Shown here: piece by piece, positions 1-5,735 of the stretch | How positions within the stretch are numbered: position 1 is the stretch's first letter | Layout of the letters: every line of letters starts with the position of its first letter | Source of the DNA: JASFUX01 sp050050115 | GTDB lineage: Bacteria > Pseudomonadota > Alphaproteobacteria > Caulobacterales > Maricaulaceae | Length of the DNA: 6,600 bases | Direction of reading: 5' to 3' | Assembly: GCA_050050115.1 (NCBI GenBank) | Contig: JASFUX010000194.1 | Span: forward strand, 1-6,600 | Notes under the pieces: model-generated | The model's input: the letters and a program-made list of their open reading frames with translations, nothing else | Database searches by the model: none | Told to the model about the DNA's origin: nothing | Translations under genes and position numbers: made by a program

Positions 1-602
1 GGGCCCCGGCGCTGGGGGCCCCGCCACCAGCGGCGGCTTTCACGTCTGTCCTCAAGATGAGCATCTATTTCGTCCGGCGTTAAGACGCCGTCTCCGTCGG
101 CCTCCATCTCAACGAACGCGCGGGCCTGGCCCTCGACATACTCGGCGCGCGAGACAGATCCGTCCTCGTCCGCGTCAAGGCGGGCTTCAGGGCCCCGCCG
201 CTCGCGAGGGCGGTCGGCGTCGTCCGCGCCATCTGGCGCATCCGCAACGCGCAGTGCGGCGACGCGGCGTTCGAGCGGCGAACGGTCGGCTTCATCAAGC
301 ACGCCATCGCCGTTGCGGTCGAGCCAGTCGAACATCTCCGTGTTCAGACCGTCCAGCTCGGCGCGGGTGATCGACAGATCTCCGTCCGCATCCGCGGCGC
401 GCAACAGACCCAAGGCGCCGCCCGGACCGGCTCCAGGGCCGCCGCGACCGCGCATCCCGTGCTGACCGCCTGGGCCACCGGGCCCGCCGGCAGGACCGGC
501 ATGGGCCGGGCCGGCGAAAGGCTGCGGCTGCTGCGCCAGGCCGGGGGCGGAGAATCCAAGCGCCGCAAGGCTCGCAGCGCCGATCAACCAAGACGTTTTC
601 AT
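1..602 (-). CDS. Secreted four-EF-hand calcium-binding protein, 3' end cut by the window edge
   Basis: The reading frame from the ATG at 600-602 stays open for 200 codons and runs off the left edge. Residues 1-23 form a Sec signal peptide (MKTSW, a hydrophobic Ala/Leu core, then GLA before QQ), so the protein should be periplasmic or exported. A Gly/Pro-rich low-complexity stretch follows (about 29-62). Four canonical 12-residue EF-hand loops come next: DADGDLSITRAE (71-82), DRNGDGVLDEAD (95-106), DADEDGSVSRAE (143-154) and EADGDGVLTPDE (167-178). Positions 1, 3, 5, 9 and 12 are acidic or oxygen-bearing in nearly every loop, so calcium binding is likely. An acidic linker (about 121-130) separates the two pairs. 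The visible C-terminus turns basic and Trp-rich (RESRRWWRG). The start is supported by a GGAGAG Shine-Dalgarno 5 nt upstream. It follows glnE by 54 nt on the same strand. The specific role is unknown; a calcium buffer, a calcium sensor or a structural exported protein are all possible. Confidence 0.85.
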   Translation of the reverse strand, partial: MKTSWLIGAASLAALGFSAPGLAQQPQPFAGPAHAGPAGGPGGPGGQHGMRGRGGPGAGPGGALGLLRAADADGDLSITRAELDGLNTEMFDWLDRNGDGVLDEADRSPLERRVAALRVADAPDGADDADRPRERRGPEARLDADEDGSVSRAEYVEGQARAFVEMEADGDGVLTPDEIDAHLEDRRESRRWWRGPQRRG

Positions 603-607
603 GCATG

Positions 608-613
608 CTCTCC
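608..613 (-). promoter_or_regulatory. Ribosome-binding site that decides the EF-hand gene start
   Basis: On the minus strand GGAGAG lies 5 nt before the ATG at 600-602. A second ATG at 604-606 is only 1 nt from this site and opens a different frame without EF-hands or a signal peptide. The site therefore supports 602 as the true start. Confidence 0.6.
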
Positions 614-632
614 AGTGCAATAGCGTCCCTTT

Positions 633-649
633 CACCCGTTAAACGGGCG
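633..649 (-). other. Small hairpin/palindrome between glnE and the EF-hand gene
   Basis: Seven nt after the glnE stop, the minus strand can form a 7-bp stem (633-639 with 643-649, one G-U pair) closed by a UUA loop. Its core is the palindrome CCCGTTTAACGGG. It is followed by GAAAGGGACG, not a U-tract, so it does not look like an intrinsic terminator. It could be a weak 3' stabilising structure, an operator half-site pair, or chance. The rest of the 54-nt gap holds the EF-hand ribosome-binding site and no convincing promoter. Confidence 0.35.
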
Positions 650-656
650 GGCGGCG

Positions 657-3536
657 CTATTCCGTCGCGTCGGCGGCCGGCTTGAGCACCAGACGCTCGA
701 ACACCTCGCGAGCGTCGCGTCGCGCGGACTTGAGAGACTTGGCGAGGGCGGCGAAGCTTTCGGCGCCGCCCGCGGCGACGAGGCGGTCCTTGAGCCGCGC
801 CGGGGCGGTCTCTTCGTTGAGGACGCCCTCGATCCCGACGCTTAAGACCTGCGTCAGGCTCAGCTGCAGCTCGAGCGCCCGACCGAGCGCGGACGTATCG
901 TCCGCGGACAAGACGCCCGCGGCGGCGAGGCAACCGATCGCCTCCCGGCTCGAGGGCGAGAGCACCTCGGGCGCATCGGCGGCGCTCAGGAGCTGCAGGG
1001 TCTGAAGGGTGAACTCGATGTCGACCAGTCCGCCGTCGGAGAGTTTCAAGTCCCAGTCGCCGCGCGCGGAACGTTCAGCCGCCATCCGGCGGCGCATGTC
1101 GGCGACGTTGCGGCGGACCTCGTCGGCGTCGCGGGGCTGGCTCAAGATCGCGCGGACCATCTCTTCAAGACGTGCACAAAGGTCCGGCGCGCCGGCGACG
1201 GGCCGCGCGCGGGTCAGCGCCATCAGCTCCCAGGTCCATGCCGCGTCGGCGTAGTAGGCCTCGAACGCCGAGAGCCGCGCTGCGATCGGCCCGGCGTTGC
1301 CCGAGGGGCGAAGCTGCATGTCGACCTCGTAGAGGTCCCCTTCCTCCGTGCTCGCCGACAGCGCGGTGATCAGACGCTGGGTCAGACGCGCGAAGTAGGT
1401 GTCGGGGCCGATCCCGCCGGGCGGCGTAACGGCGTCGACGTCGGAGGCGTAGACGGCGACGAGATCGAGATCGGAGCCGAACGAAAGCTCGCGGCCGCCC
1501 AGCTTGCCCAGACCCAAGACCGCGAAGGCGCCGTCGACCGGCCCGTGCCGGCGGGTCAGCTCGGCCTGCGACGCCTCAAGCAAGGCGGCGATCGTCGCTT
1601 CGGCGAGCACCGCGTGCGCGCGGCCCGCGCCGTCCGCGTCGATGACGCCCAGGAGCGACTGCACCCCGATGCGAAAGCGCGCCTCGCGCACGGTGCGGCG
1701 CGCCGCGTTAAGCGCGCCTTCGAAGTCCTTGGTCGCCGCGACCGTTTGAGCGACGCGGGCGGCGTCGCGCTCGGTCGTCTCGACCACGGGCCGGCGGAAG
1801 TCGCCCTCGATCATCACGTCGAGCAGCTCGGGCTGGCGCGCCAGCGTGACGCCGAGCTTGGGCGAGATGCTCAGCACATCGACAACGGCGCGCAGCACCG
1901 CCGGCTCGGAAGCGAACATCGAGAGGGTCTGCACGCCCGCAGGCAGATTTTCGAAGAACTCCGAAAAGCGCACGAAGGCCGCGTCCGGCGCGCCGGTGGC
2001 CGCCGCCGCTGCGATGAGGTCGGGAACGACGCGGCCGAGCAGCGCCCGCGCCCGCGTCGAGCGCGTCGCCGGAGCGCGCCCGGCGCGCCAGGCGCGGATC
2101 GACTGGGTGACGAGCGCCGGCCGCTCGAAGCCCAGCTCTTGCAGCGCAGCGAGCGAGGCCTCGTCGTCCTCCACCGCACCGATCTCGAACCCCTTGGGCC
2201 GATCGAGGTCGGCGTCAGAGAAGAGCTCGTCCGTGCGTTCTCGGACGTTTTCGATCCGCGCGCGCAGCTCTCCGTCAAACAGCTCCAACGACTCCGCTCC
2301 AAAGAGCGCAGCCACCCTGTCGCGCTCCACGTGCGCTTCGGGCACCGTGTGGGTTTGAGCGTCGTTGATCATCTGGATGCGGTGCTCGACATCGCGCAAA
2401 ACGCGATAGTTGACGCCAATTACGCCGGCCGTCTCCGCATCGACATGACCGGCTTCGACGAGAGCACGGAGCGCGTCGACCGTGCCGGTCGCCCGCAAGC
2501 GCGGATCGCGGCCGCCGTAGATCAGCTGCTGGGCCTGGACGAAGAACTCGATCTCGCGGATGCCGCCGTAGCCGCGCTTGACGTCCGCGCCGGGAACGAG
2601 GGGTCTGAGGCCGCCCGCGTGGGTCTGGACCTGGCGCTTCATCGCGTGCAGATCGTCGAGCGCGGCGTAGTCGAGCGACTTGCGCCAGACAAACGGGCCC
2701 AGCTCGTCAAGGAAGCTGCGACCCAGCTCGAGGTCGCCGGCGCAGGCGCGCGCCTTGATGAAGGCCGAGCGCTCCCAGGTCTGCCCCAGCGCTTCGTAGT
2801 AGTGCAGCGCCGAGGCGAGGTTCACCGCAGGCGGCGTCGCGCCGGGATCGGGGCGCAGGCGCAGGTCGGTGCGAAAGACGTAGCCGTCGCCGGTCAGCTC
2901 CTCGAGCGTCTTGACGAAGGCGCGCGTAGTCTTGGACGCCCAGCTCTGCGCGTCGGCGACGCCGGCCTGTTCGATCCGTTCACGGTCGAAGAGGACGATG
3001 AGGTCGATGTCGCTCGAATAGTTGAGCTCGCCCGCGCCTTGCTTACCCATCGCAAGAACGGTCATGCCGCCGGTCCCAACCTCGCCGGCGTGAAAGCGCA
3101 GCGCGGCGTCGACGGCGGCGTCTGCGAAGCGGGTGATCGCGCCGGTCGTTTCGGCGAGGGTCCACGCGCGGCCAACGTCGGCGACGGCGGCGAGGAGGTG
3201 GAGGTCGAGCTTGGCCGCGCGCAGCCGCCGGCCGAGCGCGGCGGCGTCCTCGCCCTCCTCGACGCGCGCGCGGGCGAGGATCGCGCCGAGCGCGTCCTCC
3301 GGATCGGCTTCGAGCATGTCGGCGAGCGGTTCGGCGCGGCGGACGGCGGCGCGGGCGAGATAGGGCGCGCAGCCGAAGACGCCGGTCAGCAGATCGCGCG
3401 CGGCGTCTTCGCGCCGCAAACGCGCGGCCGCTTCAGCGTCGGCGTCGGCGAGCGCTTCCCAGGTTCGCGCCGCGGCGGCCGGCTCGACGGCGCGCGGGGC
3501 GAATTGGATACGGCTGGCGAGCGAAGACGACGTCAT
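657..3536 (-). CDS. glnE: Bifunctional glutamine synthetase adenylyltransferase/adenylyl-removing enzyme GlnE
   Basis: GlnE adds AMP to glutamine synthetase (inactivating it) and removes it again by phosphorolysis, responding to PII signal protein and glutamine in the cytoplasm. The 959 residues match the family's usual size (E. coli about 946). Both nucleotidyltransferase halves are present. The N-terminal adenylyl-removing half carries GAGELNYSSDIDLI (167-180; metal-binding Asp176 and Asp178), TDLRLRPDP (223-231) and GYGGIREIEF (322-331). The C-terminal adenylylating half carries GLGKLGGRELSFGSDLDLV (675-693; Asp689 and Asp691), YEVDMQLRP (736-744) and LSDGGLVDIEF (832-842). The C-terminal helical region follows. 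All four key Asp residues are intact, so both activities should be retained. The ATG at 3534-3536 follows a GGGGAGAGAG purine tract. The gene starts 31 nt after the histidine kinase stop, with its ribosome-binding site inside a possible hairpin, suggesting translation coupled to the kinase gene. It ends in TAG, 54 nt before the EF-hand gene. No frameshift is seen. Confidence 0.98.
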   Translation of the reverse strand: MTSSSLASRIQFAPRAVEPAAAARTWEALADADAEAAARLRREDAARDLLTGVFGCAPYLARAAVRRAEPLADMLEADPEDALGAILARARVEEGEDAAALGRRLRAAKLDLHLLAAVADVGRAWTLAETTGAITRFADAAVDAALRFHAGEVGTGGMTVLAMGKQGAGELNYSSDIDLIVLFDRERIEQAGVADAQSWASKTTRAFVKTLEELTGDGYVFRTDLRLRPDPGATPPAVNLASALHYYEALGQTWERSAFIKARACAGDLELGRSFLDELGPFVWRKSLDYAALDDLHAMKRQVQTHAGGLRPLVPGADVKRGYGGIREIEFFVQAQQLIYGGRDPRLRATGTVDALRALVEAGHVDAETAGVIGVNYRVLRDVEHRIQMINDAQTHTVPEAHVERDRVAALFGAESLELFDGELRARIENVRERTDELFSDADLDRPKGFEIGAVEDDEASLAALQELGFERPALVTQSIRAWRAGRAPATRSTRARALLGRVVPDLIAAAAATGAPDAAFVRFSEFFENLPAGVQTLSMFASEPAVLRAVVDVLSISPKLGVTLARQPELLDVMIEGDFRRPVVETTERDAARVAQTVAATKDFEGALNAARRTVREARFRIGVQSLLGVIDADGAGRAHAVLAEATIAALLEASQAELTRRHGPVDGAFAVLGLGKLGGRELSFGSDLDLVAVYASDVDAVTPPGGIGPDTYFARLTQRLITALSASTEEGDLYEVDMQLRPSGNAGPIAARLSAFEAYYADAAWTWELMALTRARPVAGAPDLCARLEEMVRAILSQPRDADEVRRNVADMRRRMAAERSARGDWDLKLSDGGLVDIEFTLQTLQLLSAADAPEVLSPSSREAIGCLAAAGVLSADDTSALGRALELQLSLTQVLSVGIEGVLNEETAPARLKDRLVAAGGAESFAALAKSLKSARRDAREVFERLVLKPAADATE

Positions 3537-3547
3537 CGCGCGACTCT

Positions 3548-3585
3548 CTCCCCGCGCCGTCCGGCGGTCAAACCCGCGCGGGGAA
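3548..3585 (-). promoter_or_regulatory. Hairpin sequestering the glnE Shine-Dalgarno, spanning the kinase stop codon
   Basis: In the minus-strand RNA, UUCCCCGCGC (3585 down to 3576, the last codons of the kinase gene) is complementary to GCGCGGGGAG (3557 down to 3548). This gives nine Watson-Crick pairs plus a terminal U-G. The 18-nt loop contains the kinase UGA stop. The 3' arm includes GGGGAG, the strongest part of the glnE ribosome-binding tract; a weaker AGAG (3547-3544) stays free 7 nt from the ATG. A ribosome finishing the kinase gene would open the stem, so the structure could couple glnE translation to kinase translation. The pairing is read directly from the sequence; the function is inferred. 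Confidence 0.5.
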
Positions 3586-5010
3586 GATCAGCGCGGCGCG
3601 CAGGCCCCGGTTTTCGCGGTCGGGCTCGTCGGCGCCGGATTCATCGCTCTCGGATTCATCGCTCTCAGGCGCAGCGTCCTCAAGGATAAACTCCGCACCG
3701 TGGATCTTGGCGACCGCCTCGACAAGGGAGAGCCCCAGCCCCGTGCCGGGCTCGGAGCGCGAGGCTTCGAGCCGGACGAAGCGCTGGCGCACCCGAGCGC
3801 GCTCGAAGTCGGGGATGCCGGGCCCGGTATCGGCGACCGAAAGCTCGACCCGGTCAGGCGCGATCCGACGCGCCGCGAGCGTCACCGCCCCGCCCTCGGG
3901 CGTATACTTGACCGCGTTGTCCATGAGGTTGGCGAGCGCCTGACTGACGAGCGTCCGGTCGGCGCGCACGTAGAGCCCCGAGGCGATGTCGACACGGAAA
4001 TCGAGCCCCGCGTCCTCGCACGCCGGCTCGTAAAGCTCGGCGACGTCGGAGGCGACCTCGGAAAGATCGAGGCGGACCAGCTCGGCGCGCTGCTCGCCGG
4101 ACTCGAGCCGGGAGAGCCGCAACACCGAGTTGAACGTCGAGAGCAGCACGTCGGCATCCTCGATGGTGCTTTCGATCGTTTCTTTCGCTTCGCCCTCGAC
4201 CTCGCGCAGGCTCGCCTCGAGCCGATTGCGCAAGCGCGTCAACGGCGAACGCAGATCGTGCGCCACCGCATCCCCGGCGTAGCGCATCGAGGCCATCAGC
4301 CGCTCGATGCGGTCGAGCATCTCGTTGAGGTTGCCGGCCAGCGCATCGAGCTCGTCCCCGCTGTAGTTGCGCGGCGCGCGGCGGCGCAGGTCGCCGGCCA
4401 TGACGTCGCGCGCAACGGCGTTCAAGTCCTCAAGCCGAGAGGAGAAGCGCCAGCTCAAAAAGCCGCCCGTCACCAGGCCGAGGATCACGATGAACACGGT
4501 GGCGGTCCAGGCCTCGCGCGCCACCCTGTCGACGACCCGCACGTCTTCGGTGACGTCCCGAGCGACGAGCAGCCGATAGCCGCCGTCGAAGGAGACGATC
4601 ATGCCGCGGGCGGTGCGCACCTCGGCCGGCTCGCCCTCCTCGCCCGCGCGCGCGTACTCGAACTCGCTCGGCTCGGCGTCGACTTCCAGCGCGGCGGGCA
4701 TGGCGTCGAGGTTGCCGGAGAAGTGCCCCCCGGTCTCGTGAGCGAAAATGTAGAGAAACTCGTCGGAGAAGCTGCGGCGCACGACCTCTTGATTGAGGGC
4801 GTTCGGCCCGCCGGGCATGCGGAAGCTGCCCTGCAGGTCCCCAACCTCCGATTCCAGCGCGCGGTTGGTCTGACCCGCGAGCGTGTTCGCGGTCGCTCCG
4901 TAGACATAAAAGACAATGAGGCCCGCGGCCGCGGCGAAGAGCGCGGCCGAAAGAACGGTCAGCCTGAATGTCGTCGTGCGCAGATAGGCCGCGCGGTCAA
5001 CAAACCTCAT
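3568..5010 (-). CDS. Membrane-bound two-component sensor histidine kinase (HAMP, HisKA, HATPase)
   Basis: This 480-residue inner-membrane kinase should autophosphorylate on His and pass the phosphate to the regulator encoded just upstream. Order of parts: a short cytoplasmic N-terminus with RTTTFRLT (11-18); membrane helix about 17-38; extracytoplasmic sensor region about 39-166; second helix about 168-187; HAMP linker about 188-240; H-box AVAHDLRSPLTRLRNRLE (His251); N-box NLMDNAVKYTP (361-371, Asn365); G1 box DTGPGIP (394-400); F-box around Phe411; G2 box GTGLGLSLV (422-430). All catalytic boxes are intact. The architecture is that of the CusS/QseC-like class of OmpR-type kinases common in alphaproteobacteria; the signal cannot be read from sequence. 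The ATG overlaps the regulator's TGA (ATGA) and has no good Shine-Dalgarno, so translation probably depends on reinitiation. Oddity: near the C-terminus an acidic Ser/Asp/Glu insert (about 449-467) includes an exact ESDES-ESDES duplication, placed between the last ATPase-domain elements and the closing GLRAALIFP strand. Confidence 0.95.
   Translation of the reverse strand: MRFVDRAAYLRTTTFRLTVLSAALFAAAAGLIVFYVYGATANTLAGQTNRALESEVGDLQGSFRMPGGPNALNQEVVRRSFSDEFLYIFAHETGGHFSGNLDAMPAALEVDAEPSEFEYARAGEEGEPAEVRTARGMIVSFDGGYRLLVARDVTEDVRVVDRVAREAWTATVFIVILGLVTGGFLSWRFSSRLEDLNAVARDVMAGDLRRRAPRNYSGDELDALAGNLNEMLDRIERLMASMRYAGDAVAHDLRSPLTRLRNRLEASLREVEGEAKETIESTIEDADVLLSTFNSVLRLSRLESGEQRAELVRLDLSEVASDVAELYEPACEDAGLDFRVDIASGLYVRADRTLVSQALANLMDNAVKYTPEGGAVTLAARRIAPDRVELSVADTGPGIPDFERARVRQRFVRLEASRSEPGTGLGLSLVEAVAKIHGAEFILEDAAPESDESESDESGADEPDRENRGLRAALIFPARV
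3637..3666. repeat. Perfect 15-bp tandem duplication inside the kinase gene
   Basis: The plus-strand unit GGATTCATCGCTCTC occurs twice back to back (3637-3651 and 3652-3666) with no mismatch. On the coding strand each copy covers five codons and gives ESDES, so the repeat is in frame and lengthens the protein by five residues (449-453 and 454-458). Its identity at DNA level suggests a recent slippage event or an unstable repeat. Confidence 0.9.
5007..5010 (-). other. ATGA stop/start overlap coupling response regulator and kinase
   Basis: The kinase ATG (5010-5008) shares bases with the regulator's TGA (5009-5007). The 10 nt before the kinase ATG (GCCTCGAAGC) lack a recognisable Shine-Dalgarno; the nearest purine-rich tract, GAGAGG, is about 20 nt upstream. 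Termination-reinitiation is the simplest way to translate the kinase and would keep the two partners in a fixed ratio. Confidence 0.8.
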
Positions 5011-5678
5011 GCTTCGAGGCGATAGCCTGCGCCTCTCACCGTGTGAAGCAGAGGATGATCGAACTCTTTGTCGATTTTCGACCTCAGCCGCGAGATGTGG
5101 ACGTCGATCACGTTGGTCTGCGGGTCGAAATGATAGTCCCAGACCTTCTCGAGCAGCATCGTCCGGGTGACCACCTGGCCGGCGTGCTTCATCAGGAATT
5201 CAAGCAGGCGGAACTCCCGCGGCTGCAGCGTGATCGGCTTGCCGGCCCGCACCACCGTGCGCGCAAGCAGGTCCATCTCGAGGTCCCCGACGGTGAGTTT
5301 GGTCTGCACCGACTCCGGATTGCGCCGGCGCGCGAGCGCCTCGACCCGGGCGATCAGCTCGGCGAAGGCGTAGGGCTTGGTCAGATAATCGTCCCCGCCC
5401 GCCTTCAGGCCTTCGACGCGGTGATCGACCTGGTCGAGGGCCGAAAGAACGAGCACGGGCGTCTGATCGCCCTCCCCGCGCAGCGTCTCGATGACCGAGA
5501 GCCCGTCGCGTTTGGGCAGCATGCGGTCGACGATCATCAGATCGTGGTCGGACGACCTCGCAAGCTCGAGCCCGGCCTCGCCGTCTCCGGCGTGATCGAC
5601 GACGTGGCCGCTCTCTTTGAGGCCCTTGACCAGAAAGTTCGCCGCCACGGCGTCGTCTTCAATGACGAGTATCCGCAT
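5007..5678 (-). CDS. OmpR/PhoB-family response regulator (receiver plus winged helix)
   Basis: This 223-residue regulator is complete. The receiver domain (about 1-118) has the acidic pair Asp8-Asp9, phosphoacceptor Asp51 in DLMIVDRMLP, the switch Ser79 in VLVLSALD, and Lys101 in DDYLTKPYAFAELIARV. The C-terminal winged-helix DNA-binding domain (about 127-223) shows LQPREFRLLEFLMKHAGQVVTR (split as LQPREFRLLEF at 151-161 and the rest to 172), VWDYHFDP (179-186), the recognition-helix region NVIDVHISRLRSKID (189-203) and TVRGAGYRLE at the end. It should be phosphorylated by the adjacent kinase and then bind promoter DNA. A GAGGA ribosome-binding site (5682-5686) lies 3 nt before the ATG at 5676-5678, a little close. 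The protease gene ends 57 nt upstream, so the regulator may control its own operon, including the protease. The closest named relatives would be CusR/QseB-like regulators; orthology to a specific one cannot be assigned here. Confidence 0.96.
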   Translation of the reverse strand: MRILVIEDDAVAANFLVKGLKESGHVVDHAGDGEAGLELARSSDHDLMIVDRMLPKRDGLSVIETLRGEGDQTPVLVLSALDQVDHRVEGLKAGGDDYLTKPYAFAELIARVEALARRRNPESVQTKLTVGDLEMDLLARTVVRAGKPITLQPREFRLLEFLMKHAGQVVTRTMLLEKVWDYHFDPQTNVIDVHISRLRSKIDKEFDHPLLHTVRGAGYRLEA

Positions 5679-5681
5679 GCG

Positions 5682-5686
5682 TCCTC
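5682..5686 (-). promoter_or_regulatory. Ribosome-binding site of the response regulator gene
   Basis: GAGGA on the minus strand lies 3 nt before the ATG at 5676-5678. The spacing is short, but no other in-frame start with a better site is seen, and the protein begins with the standard receiver strand MRILVIEDD. Confidence 0.5.
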
Positions 5687-5701
5687 GAGTTCGCGTCAGC
5701 C

Positions 5702-5729
5702 GCGGGCCGCGCCGCTGGAGGCGGCCCGC
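5702..5729 (-). other. Strong GC hairpin between the protease and response regulator genes
   Basis: A perfect 9-bp inverted repeat (GCGGGCCGC at 5702-5710, GCGGCCCGC at 5721-5729) with a 10-nt loop begins 6 nt after the protease TAA in the direction of transcription. No U-tract follows, so it is not a canonical intrinsic terminator. It could slow 3' exonuclease decay of the protease mRNA, give partial termination, or mark an RNA processing point that separates protease from regulator levels. The structure is seen; the function is inferred. Confidence 0.5.
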
Positions 5730-5735
5730 CGCTCG

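Noticed and set aside
295..933. A 212-codon minus-strand frame overlapping the end of glnE and the start of the EF-hand gene, including an ATG at 604-606
   Set aside because: It is out of frame with both genes, Arg/Gly-rich, and its internal ATG is too close to the ribosome-binding site; the frame starting at 602 has a signal peptide and four EF-hands.
1545..3689. A 714-codon open frame on the plus strand across glnE
   Set aside because: It is antisense to an unmistakable glnE; its product is a low-complexity Arg/Ala/Gly-rich sequence with no recognisable motif. Long antisense frames are expected opposite GC-rich codon use.
3700..5025. A 441-codon plus-strand open frame opposite the kinase gene
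   Set aside because: Shadow of the kinase coding frame: no domain is recognisable, and the sense strand carries all kinase boxes intact.
5702..5729. The GC hairpin as a rho-independent terminator
   Set aside because: No T-tract follows on the coding strand, and the downstream regulator has no visible promoter in the short gap.
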